Shown one piece after another: positions 25,132 through 37,950 of a stretch of 64,000 nucleotides of DNA. The translations under genes and the position numbers were made by a program. Origin of the DNA: Iris pallida (Eukaryota > Streptophyta > Magnoliopsida > Asparagales > Iridaceae); assembly GCA_029216955.1 (NCBI GenBank), contig JANAVB010007000.1, forward strand, positions 905,501-969,500, read 5' to 3'. The notes beneath the pieces were generated by a model, which worked only from the letters and a program-made list of their open reading frames with translations, was not told the DNA's origin and searched no databases. How positions within the stretch are numbered: position 1 is the stretch's first letter; each line of letters opens with the position of its first letter.

Positions 25132-25478
25132 CAGAAATTTTCATACAAAGCATTGAATATTTATAAAATCTCACTCAAAGCACAAAGTTTGGGATTATTC
25201 CTTAGGGAGCACAAGAACGCCCTTCTGATGGGCGTTTTCTATTTTTTAATATTTTCGTTTACTAGTCTGTTTTTCCTCCGTTAACTCCGTTAAAAAAATA
25301 GAAAACGCCCTTTGAAAGGGCATTTTCCCTGAGCATCGATGGGACATTCCACTTTCAGCTCTCTCTGTCTAATCATGTCGCTCAACACTACACCTACAGT
25401 ATATATGATGTTACTATTCACCCTAAGTACAAACGTTTTAACTATTTAACTAAACAACTACCTAATACTTTATTAATT
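25132..25478 (+). repeat. MULE-X left TIR with hairpin-forming GGGCGTT motifs
   Basis: Inverted match to 60226-60334 joined to 48918-49175. It contains two small inverted repeats, AACGCCC-N7-GGGCGTT at about 25226-25246 and CGCCCTTTGAAAGGGC at about 25306-25321. Confidence 0.85.
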
Positions 25479-25701
25479 CAAGTGGCTTCCATTCTGAGAT
25501 TCCCGAGATGAAAAGATAGGATCACCTTTTTTTTCTCCTTGTCAAATCATAATAAATATTTTTCTAACAGTAGGAATTTTTTTGAACTAAAGTAGTTCAA
25601 AAATAATAAAAATAAGTGCTTCAGGAGATAAGTTTCACAAGACCTCCATTGGTTCGAAAATATATATGAGAGGTAGTTCTTTCTTTTGATAAATTATTTT
25701 A

Positions 25702-25886
25702 GAGAAATTTTGAGTCGCACCCCACTTACTTTATCATATTTCATGGTGCACCCCTGTCATTTACCATAATGTATAACGCACCCCAGTTGAGACGTTTTTC
25801 ATCTCTTGCTAACAGCTGACCGTTCTGACTATATTTTTATGACGAAAAAGCCCTTAATTCCTTTTTTGAGGAACCGTAATAAATGA
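25702..25886 (+). repeat. MULE-1 left TIR
   Basis: Inverted copy of 48056-48238. The GRF gene begins about 140 bp inside it, so the TIR or its edge probably supplies the promoter. Confidence 0.93.
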
Positions 25887-26028
25887 AAGCCCCTAACTTA
25901 CTTGTGTAATCCCTAAACTACCCTTCTCTTTTATAAATCCCTACACCACAGCCTTTTTCTTCTCTTTTATTCGATTGCGTGGCTTGGTACCAAAAATTTA
26001 GGGTTCATTGAAGCTTCACCGAGCCACC

Positions 26029-26680
26029 ATGGCTAGCTCTGCAACTCCGGTAAGCTATGTTTTGTGTATTTTCTTTGAATGTATAAAATTTCTTGCTGTT
26101 GTGGTTTGTCCCTCTAATTTTTGTTGAATGTGTGACATTTTCAAATATGTTTAGGAGAAATGTCAACTTTGCTCGAAGCATACCCACCTTGCAGATGAGT
26201 GCCCGTTCTTGAGCTCACCTTGCAAGATAGAAAACTGCAAGGCCAGGGATTAGGTATGTTTCGAAGTCAAATACCACGGCCAATACCGGGAGAGAGTTTC
26301 TGAAGTGCCCCCTCTGTTCGGATTTTCAATGGCTGGATGTTACTATTTTGGGTTCAAGCTCTGGAAGCTCATCTTCAATAATTCAAAGAGGAGGTTGTTT
26401 CTTATATGGTGAGTTAGGCCACTGGAAGAAGGAATGCCCTTGGGGAGAAAGCACTTGTCCCAATCGGAATTGTGGAGGAAAGAGAGATATTTTAATGTCA
26501 AAGAGGAGTCACAGCAAGGGAAGAAAATTCTTACAATGCTTGAAATACAACAATGCATTCCAATGGTTGAATGAGGCCACTCTTAGTGAGGAGAAGAAAT
26601 CTGAAATCCCTGTTCAAGTTGTAGTGAACACGACTTTAGAAGAGTTTTGTAAAAAAAATTGGGAAAGGATTGCTATGTAA
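26029..26680 (+). pseudogene. MULE-1 second gene: tandem CCHC + GRF zinc-finger protein
   Basis: The start ATG at 26029 has a strong context (GCCACCATGG). Exon 1 encodes MASSATP (26029-26049). A 105-nt intron (26050-26154, GTAAGC to TTTAG) follows, and exon 2 begins EKCQLCSKHTHLADECP, a CCHC knuckle. Next is a GRF-type unit (ANTGREFLKC, DFQWLD), a second knuckle-like unit (GELGHWKKECPW; one Cys replaced by Tyr) and a second GRF-type unit (CPNRNCGG, KGRKFLQC, NAFQWLNE). A stop plus 1-nt shift near 26250 separates the first knuckle from the first GRF. The stop is at 26680. GRF fingers bind single-stranded nucleic acid in known proteins; a role in transposition or a captured host gene are both possible. 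Confidence 0.75.
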
Positions 26681-26856
26681 TATTGAAATCTGATAGATCA
26701 TGTAATATTGAAAACTGATAATTATGTTGCAATTTTTCACTTCTTGTTGCAGTTTGTAACTATGTAAAGACATTGACATAATACAATCTCAAATATATGA
26801 AGACATACTGCAGTTTGTAACTACTTGTTGCAGTTTGTAACTAATAACCATGTCCA

Positions 26857-27290
26857 GACGTAGACATGGAGAAATTACAACACTGAAAGTAACATAATAA
26901 AGACATGGACATGGAGACATGGACATGGAGAAATTACAACACTGGAGAAATTACAACACTAAAAAATTACAACACTGGAGAAATTAATGAAGACATAATG
27001 CAAATATATGAAGACATAATGAAGACATGGACATGGAGAAATTACAATACTGAAAGTAACAGTGAAGACATAATGCAGATAATATACAGTGAGTTTGTCC
27101 AGAAAACATACACATAATACTACAGATAACATACAGTGATTTTGTCCAGAAAACATACAGATGACATACAATAAGTTTGTCAAGGAAAATATTGCAGAAA
27201 CATTGCAAAAACATTGAAACACTGTAAGTAATACTGCAGATAAACATACAGATAATATGAAGACATAATGCAGATAATTACATTAGAGTT
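26857..27290. repeat. Degenerate repeats in the MULE-1 gene-convergence zone
   Basis: Units such as GAAGACATAATGCAGATAA, ATGGAGAAATTACAACACTG and TTTGTCCAGAAAACATACA recur many times. They sit between the ends of the two convergent genes. No coding sequence is credible here. Confidence 0.7.
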
Positions 27291-27521
27291 TATTGAAGGC
27301 ATGCCTGCAGATAATTACATTAGAGTAATTACATTAGAGTTTGTTCACACTAGAGTAATATTCCCAAAATGAAGGCATGCCTCAGTAATAATCCCACAAA
27401 ATGAAGGCATGCTTCAAACATTAGAGTTTGTTGACATTAGTAATTATAAAACATCCTTTTCTGAGAACTACACCAAATGGCCTATATAACTGCACAAAAT
27501 GCCTAATGCTGCTGTTGCCAG
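27291..27521. other. Non-coding tail of the MULE-1 convergence zone
   Basis: Short repeats of ATTACATTAGAGT and AAATGAAGGCATGCC. This is probably the 3' flank of the transposase gene. Confidence 0.4.
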
Positions 27522-28240
27522 CTACTGCTGCTGCCCCCCTCCCCTATTGGCTCCAACACTTGAGTTCCATGGAGGTCTGAACACTGTGTTTGGTGACATC
27601 CTTGGTGGTAGACATGCTGTAATGTCACTTGCCCTACCAGGTGCATTGGCCAAGTGTTGTTGTATTTGTTCTGCAACTGAGGGTCTTGGAGGCATAAAAT
27701 TTGTTGAAGGCCTTGGATGTGATTCACCTGCTTATTGTACTGCCTTCTTCTTACCCCTTGAAACCTTGGGCCTCTTGTAAATAGTGTTGCTCACCCTTGG
27801 AATTTTTTCTTTTCGTTCTTAGGGTGGTCTTGGCGCCCTTGGTGTTTTCTTGTTCCCTCCAACTGGTCCTCCCTGGCACCCCCTAGCATTGTGATCTGCT
27901 GGCAACTTACACCTCCCACATACCTTCTGCTTCTTGACACTTCTTGGCAACTCATCAGCTTCCCTCCTCCTAACACCCTTTGGTCTTCCAGGGAGCCTAT
28001 GTCTACCAGGTGGACCAACCTCATATGGTGGCTGCCAAATAAATGAAGTAGTGAGTGGCATGACAGGTAACTGAAATGTAGTAGGAAGCTGCAAAATAAA
28101 TGAAGTAGAGAGCTGCAAAATAAATAAAGTAGAGAGCCTATAGTGACTTACTGTGCCCCATAAGCTTTGTTGAGGCATTGGAACAATCTTCCAGCATATG
28201 CTTTCTGGTAGGTAGTGGCATGATAGTAGTGACTTGTGAA
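27522..28240 (-). pseudogene. MULE-1 transposase, C-terminal exons
   Basis: The exon opens at 28240 after an acceptor (TTATAG) with residues HYYHATTYQKAYAG, typical of sequence just after the SWIM finger in MuDR transposases. After a frameshift near 28180, it continues PMPQQSLWG. A second intron probably starts GTAAGT near 28154 and ends before PPYEVGPPGRHRLPGRPK. A Cys-rich knuckle (CGRCKLPADHNARGC) follows. The tail ends in MSPNTVFRPPWNSSVGANRG and a Gln run, with the stop at 27522. Reading requires frame changes. Confidence 0.7.
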
Positions 28241-28319
28241 CCTATAACAAGTAAATATTGTTAGTGTAAAACTTTAGTATAAGCTGTAACAAGACAAATG
28301 AATATTGATAGTAATTACA

Positions 28320-30028
28320 TGTCATGACCCGCACCCACCGTGAGGGTATGAGTACGTAACAGCGTCCAGCCTACGCCGCAGTGTCGGCGGTAGAATGTTG
28401 TTCTAGGTCATGAACTATAACTAACACAATATAGAATAATCTCCAACTGGAGGCTAATCACAGAAGGTACAACTCAATCACAACTAGAGATAGAATATGG
28501 CACGATAAAATAGATAAAAAAATCCTCAACTGAGGTACAACAGAAATGAAATAACATATGTTAATAACTACCAGTCTCAACATCTCTAGAATATACAACT
28601 CTGAAATCAAGGACAACAACTAATCAAAAAAGAAGAACAGTCTAGCTATCTACACTATGCAAGGTATCGTCCTCATCAGCTGCCTGAACCTCTCCTGGGG
28701 TCCAGGTCGCGAGTGTCATCTAGGCAAGCTCCAAAGTAAGGGGTGCAGGGTTCCTTATCATCCTCTGTAAAAATTTTAACAGGTCCAGTCAGGACGGGTG
28801 CGAGCATAATACATCTCACGTAGATCATAACAGGTTAGAGAATATAAATATGCAAGAGAGTACGATATATGAAACTGAAAGAAAGTACATGAAATAAACA
28901 GAGAGAGAACTGTAATAGAAATATCTGCTATAAGTAGAGAGCTACCAGTGACTAGTGATTTAGAGTACAAAGTCGACATGTGAACGGTTTGATTTGCACA
29001 TGACTATACTAAAGAGGCGTACATGGCTATACTACTTTGGAATTGTTCACATGACTATTTATACTCCCCCATACTCCAATCAATACACAAGGATCCAGAC
29101 AAGTTATGTTACGTACATGATTTTCACATGAAGCCCATAAATGGGTGCACATGAAGTATACATGAGAGCTCACAAATGAGTGCACATGAAGTTCACATGG
29201 GGGCCCATAAATGGGTGCACATAAAATTCACATGAAGCCTCATAAATGAGTGCACATGAAGTATAGGTTATACATGAGATACATGGGAAACATGTCCGAA
29301 CATGAGAGCACATGAGAGTACACGAGCATGCATGAACGAGCATGAAGCACATGAGAAACATGAATAACATGAGAGCGATGAATACATAATGTACATGAAA
29401 CACATGACATGATGTATGCGATGCTCCCGAGGGGGATAACATCTCAATGTAGGGATCCATATAGTACCAATCCATGATAATATTGTGACAGCATCAGATA
29501 AGGTAAACTAGAGCAGGAATATAATTCTAAGCAAGTTATAAAATGATCAGAGAATGTACTCGCCTGGTATCTGAATAGCTGTAGTAAATGTACTGTCCGA
29601 GATGAGGTACCTGACTCCTAGTTAGAGCAACACAAGTCAAGATGTATACAGGGGATGATAATAGTAATCTACAATGCATCTGCATGCTGTCTAGGTCAAA
29701 CTAGACTAAAGTCAACCCTTGGTCAACTCCAGTCAACTGCACTAGTCAAACTAGGTCAAACTTAACCCAAACAAGTCTAATAAGTCTCACTAGACCTAAC
29801 CAAGCCTAGGCTAGCACTCATATACCATCACAAGGCTATACAAGCCACCAATCACGTAATTTATATTATATATATAATTCATATATTGCATATACTAGAT
29901 TTACATATAGGCAATCAACTATATACACCTTAGGCATTCATAGGAACATTTCGATGAGCTAGTGTAAACATACGTGCATATATTATCATACAATACTAGG
30001 CCTATATAATATGCCACCTATATATTAC

Positions 30029-30059
<31 letters not shown>

Positions 30060-33000
30060 CTACAATATTCTATACAATACATGCATGTATATATAGATAG
30101 GGTGGTAGGGTAATGGCATGTGTTAATGTGCCTTGTGTACATATGTGTGTGGCAATAGAAAAAAATAGTGTGTGTGTGCAAAATAATGGTGGTCAGTTAC
30201 AAGTTATGAATAAAGAGGGGTTTAGACATTTAGGGGAAAACAATGCATAGTGAGTGTCATGACAGTTAGCTACTAGGGTGTGTTGTGTCAATGGTGTACA
30301 ATTCAGGAATTTGTGTGCGAACTCAGAAAATATATGGCAATGACAATGGGTTAATCTCAGAAAAATAGGGTGTTCTCAGGAAAAACTCAATGACAGTTTC
30401 TATATTCCAATCCCAACACAATTGTCAACAAAACCAAATTAATACACAACTTAAATCAAACCTGAAATTGAAAGGGGAGAGGATGTAAACCAGTGCTTCA
30501 TGTGTTCTCAGGTATTGAAAATGCTTCTTAGGTATTGAGTGAAGGCAGTGGTGTGTGTGTTTGGAACATGTCAATCTCAGCTAATGCAATGTGCATGAAT
30601 GTGTGTATGTGTGTATCCATAGAGTACATGTTTAACAGTAGAGGGAAAAATTAGTGATGTGTGTCAAACCATTTCAGATTTAGCTTAAACAGGAATTAAC
30701 AATTGACAGTTTATAAACCCAAAGTGAACCTATTCTCAGGTTTGGTGTATGTGCATAAATGAAATAAGAGAAAAATAGTACAATGTGTGCAGATGAGGAA
30801 GTGTGCCATGCTCGACTACACAGTGGGTCATGTGCAGTGGGTGTGTGTATGTTTCAATATGTGTAGTACAAATTAATAGTGAAAGGATGATGTGGTATAT
30901 GAGAGGGGACAAGGAATGGGTGTGTAGCAGTCATAGGAAGATCTCAGGTTACTGTACATATGGTTTCAGTCATCTCAAGTTACAGTTGTGTAGACTATTC
31001 AGGAAATCAAAATAGAGGAATGTGTGTGTATGTGTGTGGATTAATAGGAATAAGGGCTTGTACATGTGTGTGTATAGAATTGAACCGACATCTATAAATC
31101 TGAACTAAACCAACAACAGAAACACACAACAGTAACTGAACCTAACAATTCAACACTAAACCTGGATACCAACATGGGAAGGTAATTAAAACCAACCAAA
31201 TCCTGGGATACTTCTCAGGATTTAGACAGTGAACCATTCTCAGTTAACCCCTATACTCTTAACTCATTCATGAAACAATGTTATAAATATAATATTACCT
31301 ATAAATCTCAACAACCATGTTCAAGTCCAATGAAAACCAAACAAAAAAAACAAGGAAAGGACTGAAACTGCAAACTGTTAATAAAAAATATAAGGATAAG
31401 ATCAACTTCAATAAACTATTTAGAATCCCAAGTTCCCATCAAAACTCACATTCGAAATCCCCATCCTGATACACACAAAATCTCATGAACTCCTCATGTA
31501 TAAAATCTTAAACCAAATTCCATAACAAACCTACATCATAATGAGAATATTACAATGTAAATCAAGAAAATCAAATTTGAAATCAGAAAAAAAATCCCAA
31601 TCAGTCTCAGTGTGTATCAGGAATTCCAAATTCTCAACCCAAAAATCACATAAAACCAAATCAAGTTCAAAACAGGTGTATATACGTGTCCCCCACATTA
31701 GTACGTGTCATATGGGTCCATTCGTGTCCAGGAAACTGGACACAAAGTGTCCAATTTTGAAATGGAAGATCAACTGACACTGGCAGTGAGAACTGCCTCG
31801 TGCAGCCATGTCGAGTCCAATAGGACTCGACACACAACACGAGAAGGGTCGTGTCCGTGTCCCATAATAGAGTGGGTCTAGGGCTAAAGAATAGGCACCC
31901 TGAATCGGGTCGGAGATGTGTCGTGTCCGAATCACAGGTGCGTATCAGTGAGGCACTGTCGCGCGCGTGCACACAGTGAGGAATCGGTGCGCGCGTGATT
32001 TCTCCCTAACCACTAAACAAAACCCCACAAAATTTTAGGGGCTACCTATCAGTCATCTAGGGAGTGTCTGTGTCAATTTTTGTGTCATGAAGTGACGTGT
32101 CCAGTGAGATATAGGACACGGGCAGCAGGGCACGTGCACGGGGCTGTGCGGGTGTGTGCGTGTCCAATTTCTGACATGAATACGACACGAAATCCATATC
32201 AGTCTTCACAAAATATATTATACATACATAGATCTATAATTCCATGTAATTAGTTTTTCAAAAATCGAAAATAAAATCTTTTGTAACATTTTAACAAATA
32301 CCTACACATATATTATGATACGTGTCCGATACGGACACCAAACAGACACAAAATTCATCCAAACTCTAGGGAAAGCTAGGGGACACCTAGATCTAGCCCT
32401 AAATGCAAAGAAAACAGAATATTAAATCAATTTAAGAGGTTTTACCTATAGGTACAATTTGTAAGGAAAAGCCTCAAATAGGGGGTATTCTCCTTGATGG
32501 CCAAAAGCCCCAAATTGGTTCAAACCTGAGATTTCTCTTCATGGACATGAAATAGAGCTGGATTAGGAACTAATGCAAGAGACTAGAGTGGAAAAGGAAT
32601 TAAAATGAAGAATCTAGGGATTGGGGAAGAAATGACATTACCTCTTTCTCCAAAATGTTGAAATCTCAATAAAGAGGCAAGAACAATAAATGAAGAGATT
32701 ATTTATAGGAGGAATAGCCCTAGATGGCTGTTCATAAAGTGATAGTTAGGGTTAGGGTTGAGTCCAATAGGCTATGGACCTATTTGCACTAGTCAAGGAA
32801 CCAAATTCAAAGTATCAAGCCTATTAACCAAATCACTAAGCCTTCTATTCAAGTCTTGATTCCTACATGACTAACTTAGGTTGACTTAAGTTAGACTAGG
32901 GTCTCACCATGCAAATCAAGTCACCATAACTAGGGTCAATATCTAGGTTAGTCTCCTATGTCATAACTAGCAAAAGTCAAAATCAGCAACCGTCAATCCA

Positions 33001-33272
33001 ACAAATAAATCAATAATTCTAAAAAGTCCAAATGACCAAATTACCCCTAGACTAAAAAATGATAATTGAAACACCCTAATCACATGGCTAGGCTCTAGGG
33101 CAGACAGTCTCTATGGTTTCACTAGTTGCACATCAATCACAAGTCATGATTTTTAAATAGTTTTAAAATAATTAAAAATTACCAAAAATCATATTATTAA
33201 TTAAATATCATAATTAAATAAATTAAACACAAAATTTTAAAATTACCCTCATTTTAGAAATTGGGTGTAACA
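28320..33272 (-). mobile_element. Solo LTR (4.95 kb) of a long-LTR gypsy family
   Basis: The ends in element orientation are TGTTACACCC and GGGTCATGACA. It is flanked by identical 5-bp duplications TTACA (28315-28319 and 33273-33277). Terminal and internal motifs match the 4.73-kb LTRs at 34455 and 41059: TGT-ACACCC start, TATA box, GTGTCC/GGACAC array, CTAGGTCAAACTAG-type repeats. No gag or pol lies between the ends, so it is a solo LTR from recombination between two LTRs. It lies 4 bp inside an intron of the MULE-1 transposase. Confidence 0.9.
32700..32707 (-). promoter_or_regulatory. TATA box in the solo LTR
   Basis: Minus strand CCTATAAATAATC context; a telomere-like AACCCTAACCCTAAC lies upstream in element orientation at 32741-32758. 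Confidence 0.45.
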
Positions 33273-33276
33273 TTAC

Positions 33277-34454
33277 ATTATCCATTGAGGCCTACTAGGT
33301 AACAGAGCAGCGACAACATGGACACATGGAATCCCTGTTAAATCCTACACACAACAGTCACAGCTTCTTTTAGAAATATCAACAGTCCATCTATTCTCAA
33401 TAGAGTACACACTTGTGACACAAAATAACCCTTCATCAGCCCCAGTCACTTGATATTTGTTGACAAGGTTTGATCTTTGCTCAATTATCTTCTTAGCTCT
33501 TGGGGTCAAGTCATACTCACCCCATGCCCTAGAAGCCATCTTCCTATCATAGATTATTTGTATCACCATCATATGAAACATCTCCATAATCACAGTGATG
33601 GGTTTACCTCTGATTTCTCTTATCCAACTGTTGAAGCTCTCAGAGAAATTGTTGGTTATGTGCTCACACTTGGTTGTTTTGTCAAAGTAGGCTCTACACC
33701 ATCTGGTCATGTGCTCTGCCATCATGTACTCAAGACCCTCTGGACACTGTTGAGAAATTGCTTCAATCCATTTAGCAGTATCTACCTCTCTGTAGGCTCT
33801 GGCTGCCCCCCAGGTAAGATGCTTCATCTGTTGGCTAGCACTGACATGGGACTTGAAGTTCTTGTAGAAATGCCTGAAGCAAAACCTATGTGAGTGCCCA
33901 TAGAATTCGCTGTTAACAGCTTTTCTTAGACCTTTCTGTCTGTCAGAGATGAAGGATATCTTTCCTGGATGTTGCAATAACTTGTCTTTAATAATGCTAA
34001 GGAAATGACCCCAAGTAGCTTCATACTCTGAAGTGCATATATAGATGGCAACTGGAAACAGTCCATTATTGCCATCTAAAGTTGTGGCTGACAAACACAC
34101 CCCTCCATACTTTCCTTTCAGGTAATAACCATCCAATCCAACTAGTGGTCTGCAACCATCTCTGAATTCAATGAAGCTTGCAAAGTAGCCTATGCATAAA
34201 TACCCAAATTCAGTTGTCCCTGGTATATTTCCACAAAAAGCCACACTCCCAGGGTTGGATTTCAAAACCTGGTTTGCAACCTCAGGAGCTTTCCTATAAC
34301 ATTCATCATAGCCACTAAACATTTGCTCCTTTACTCTCAACAATGCCATGTGTGCATTCCAATATGACACCTTCACTGTAAACTTGGACCACATCTACTT
34401 CTGAACATCCTTTGCCTTCCATGAAGTATGGTGTGCCTTCATGTCCTCTTCCAA
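33277..34454 (-). pseudogene. MULE-1 transposase, DDE core and SWIM finger
   Basis: Catalytic MULE domain: first Asp in VGLDGYYLKGKYGG, second Asp in FISDRQKGLRKAV, Glu in NNFSESFNSWIREIRGKPI. The SWIM zinc finger follows (SCDC...IPCVHVVAA), with a TAG at 33342-33344 where a Trp is usual. The exon ends at 33277 before a GT donor, and the solo LTR sits 4 nt past that donor. A TAG near 34395 interrupts the upstream frame. The right end joins the gag-only gypsy element at the TCCAA duplication. Confidence 0.92.
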
Positions 34455-35028
34455 TGTAACACCCAGTTTTTTAAAAGAGGGTAATTTTGAAATTTTGTAA
34501 TTATAATTATTGTTTAATGATATTTATTTCATATTATGATTTTTAGTGATTTTTAATTATTTTTAAAATATTTAAATTCATGACTTGTGATTATGGTGTT
34601 TTGCTAGTGGACAGTAGAGACTGTCTACCCTAGAGCCTAGCCATGTGATTAGGGTATTTAGACATTTTTGGGGTTATTTGATTTTACTATAATTTATTTA
34701 AATTTATAGGAATTTTTAGAATTTATTTTGGAATTATTTGAATGAGGGTTGACTAGGTTGACTTTTGACTAGCAATGACCATGGTAGACCAACCTAGGAG
34801 CTAACCCTAGTTGAGTTTGGACTTGGTTAGGTTATGCAACCCTAGTTAGGCTAGAGTTGACCTATAGTTTGATTACTTGACTCAAGTTAGGATTTAAGTC
34901 ATAAGCCATGACTTGTGGTTGCACCTTAATCAATAACTTAGCATTAAGGCCCATAGGCCCACACTACTAGCTAAACCCTAACCCTAACAAGTCTTGGCCA
35001 GCCACTACACCCATTGGGAATCCCTCCC

Positions 35029-35034
35029 TATAAG
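35029..35034 (+). promoter_or_regulatory. TATA box in the 5' LTR
   Basis: TATAAG in a CCCTCCCTATAAGTATCC context; the counterpart in the 3' LTR is at 41633-41638. Confidence 0.5.
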
Positions 35035-35974
35035 TATCCTCTTAGAATTTAGGGCTAGCCTCTTAGAAAGAACAAAGTTTTGGAAGAGGTGAGCCTCCAT
35101 CTTCAAAAATCCCTAAAAAATCTATTTTACCTCCTTTTTAATCCAAACAAATTGCAATAGGTTCTAATTATTGTTTTATTGCTGTTGGAATTTGTTGTTC
35201 TCAGTTTTCTATCAATTTGAAGGATTTTGGTAATTTTTTGGAATCCTCATTGGAAGGGGTTTTTGTGTTGGACAACACCATAGGTAAAATCCTAATCCAT
35301 CCATTAAAATTCTAGTTTCTTTGCATGTAGACCTAGCCCTAGGTGTCTTGGTTCTGTAGGTATGCCTAGACCTAGGTTTTGTGTCCATTTTGTGTCCTAA
35401 ATGGACACGTATCAGCCTATAGACATAGGTGTTTGATGAAATGTCCCAAAGGACATTTCGACCTAATTTAAGGAAACTTTTTGAATAGAAACTTAGAGTT
35501 TGTTGTCGCTTATTATTTTCTGTGAGACTGAGCTTGTGATTTTGTCGTGTCGTGTCGAGATCTGGACACGAACACGCTGTTCTGACACAGTGCACATTGC
35601 CCTGCTACTCGGGGGCAATTACTCCATGTACACGACACGTGGACACCTAGGATTTGACACAGCCCTAGGGGCAGATACTGACACGAGGTCCTCAAAGTTT
35701 GAGACACCCTCGTGTCGTGTCGGACACGCATTCGTGTGTGCATTGATCACGCACTGTGGGCACACGCACAGTTTTGCCTCACTGATACGCATGAATCGAC
35801 ATGACACGGGCACACGTGGTCACGATGCAGGCTGTGGGTCACGTTCCCCTATCCTAGGTGAACCTACAGCCATGGGCACGTGTCCTAGTTCGTGTCATGT
35901 TGTGTCCACGAACACAGTGAATACGTGCACGACGATTGTTTCAGCCTGTGCACTGTTTTGTGTTTTAGGTGACT

Positions 35975-36004
35975 GGACACGTTTGTGTCCACTTTGGTGG
36001 ACAC
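35975..36004 (+). promoter_or_regulatory. Alternating GGACAC/GTGTCC array
   Basis: GGACAC-GTTT-GTGTCC-ACTTTGGT-GGACAC, three half sites in alternating orientation. It is conserved exactly at 42579-42608 and in altered form in the solo LTR at 31724-31752. The function is unknown. Confidence 0.5.
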
Positions 36005-37734
36005 AAACACATCACATGACACGTGTGCAATGTGTTTATATGTTGCCAACCTCTATTTTAGGTTTTTAAGTTAATTTTCCATGTTGATTCTCATTTTTCC
36101 CCTATTTACTGATTTATTTGGTATCAGTTATATGCTGTTCTGTCCAGTTTTGATAATTTAATTTTGTCAGTCTTTTAACCTAATTTACACTGTTAATTAC
36201 TTGTAATTAAGTCTCATATATGTGCACCAATGTGATTTCTATTAGTGTGTCAAATTTTGGGGGATTTTGGTTGTGTTTTGATGTTGAAATAAAATGGGAA
36301 GTTTTAAGACTGTGTTCAAGGTCTGAAATAGGCAACTGAGATTGCTTGATATTTTGGAACTCAAACCTGAGCTTCCTTTTCTTTTCCTAAAAATTTTAGG
36401 TATCCTACATTTCTGAACTATCAATGCTCTCACTGTACAACCTGAGCTTTGAATTCCAGATTTCAAAACCTGGGAATGATATGCTTTCCTCCCCATTTCC
36501 TTAACAGTTAACTCTTCAACACACACACATTGTAGTTCCTGTACACAGCAGCATTGATACATCCTCTAGCACACCCACACATTCATCAAAACACACACAC
36601 AGATACACCCTTTCACTGTCATTAACTGAAACCTGGTATTAGTATAGGTTCCATGATTGATTTCCTTTCCCTTTTTCCTTTTCCTAAAATCTGAACACTA
36701 CATCTAGTATTACTGTTTGGATGAGTATAAATCTGAGATTGAATGATGTATAAAGCTGGAATGCAAGTATAGGCTGAAACTGGGCTTGAGTTTACTGTAT
36801 AACTGATTTCTGTGAACTGAAACATGTGGGTTTTCAATGTATTAATCTGAGATTTACAATATAGGACTGTTTTCTTTTGTTTTTGTGATTGAGAGTTTTG
36901 ATTTGATTAAGTATGTTTTCGAATTGGTTGTTTGAGAAGAGATGGCTGATACATGAACTGATTTCATTCCCCTTTAAAATGTACTCCTGTTATTTCCAGT
37001 TTCAAACTGAACCCTTGAATGATATATTTTACTGTTTTCCTAGTGTGTCTACTGATTTCCAGATTTCATGATTAATCACTGATTTCCTATGATAACCTAT
37101 ACTGATTTTTCCTTCCCATTTCATTGCAACATTGGTTTCTTCTATTAAAAAACTGGGTTTTCATTGTTAGTGCTGATTTTCCTATGAGTATTAAACCTGA
37201 CTTCTAAGTGAATGTCAATATGTTGACTTCCCTTTTCTTTCTTTAAACTGAAACTGAATGAATTGTTTCATGAGCTTCCTGTCATGTTCTTTCCTTGCAC
37301 ACTTGTCACAGGAGCACTTTCCCTCACTGAATTTCTGTGGCACATTGTTTGCACTTGACACCCACACACATTGTTACCTCTCAAATACTCATGTACACAC
37401 ATCCTACCACTAACACACAGGTTCACACCCTTCACTCATACACTACACTCACACTCTCATGTTTCACACACACAAACACATTTCATTCCTTTTCTTTATG
37501 CTTAAATGTATGTGTGATAGATAATGTATGTACCATATAGGCTAATGTACCATATCACATATTAATGGATAGATAATGTGTGACAGATACCTATAGGCTA
37601 TGTATATTCTAAGTTAGATTATAATATATCTTCATGTGTATTATTTTAGTTATAATATTGTCATATAGTCATGTGTTATGGTGTGGTTCATAGGCATGAT
37701 AGCCTATAGCCTAGGGATATGCCTGTGTGTCAGT

Positions 37735-37950
37735 ATAGAGTCTAGATAGACTTGTGTAGTCTTGTTAGACCTAGAATAGACCAGGTTAGACTTGTTAGAC
37801 CTAGTAGAGTCTAAATTAGTCTTGTACAGTCTAGGTTAGACTAGTATAGACTTGATTAGCCTAGAGTAGTCTTGTTTGACCAAGTTTAACTACTAGGATT
37901 GACCAGAGTTGACCTAGAGTTGACTTTGGCCTAGATTGACCTAGACTCAT
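37735..37950. repeat. Degenerate TAGACCTAG / TAGTCTTGT repeat block in LTR
   Basis: About 20 units of 10-12 bp mixing (T)AGACCTAG, TAGTCTTG and GTTGACCTAG. It is repeated in the other LTR at 44340-44560. Confidence 0.7.

Noticed and set aside
27499..27780. 93-codon plus frame near the MULE-1 convergence zone
   Set aside because: Antisense of the transposase C-terminal tail, whose MSPNTVFRPPWN-type sequence on the minus strand is the better explanation.
33477..33893. 138-codon plus frame opposite the MULE-1 transposase core
   Set aside because: Antisense shadow of the DDE domain.
35500..36069. 189-codon frame repeated at 42104-42673
   Set aside because: Within the 4.7-kb LTR, dominated by translation of GTGTC/GACAC-rich DNA, and overlapping opposite-strand frames; not a credible protein.
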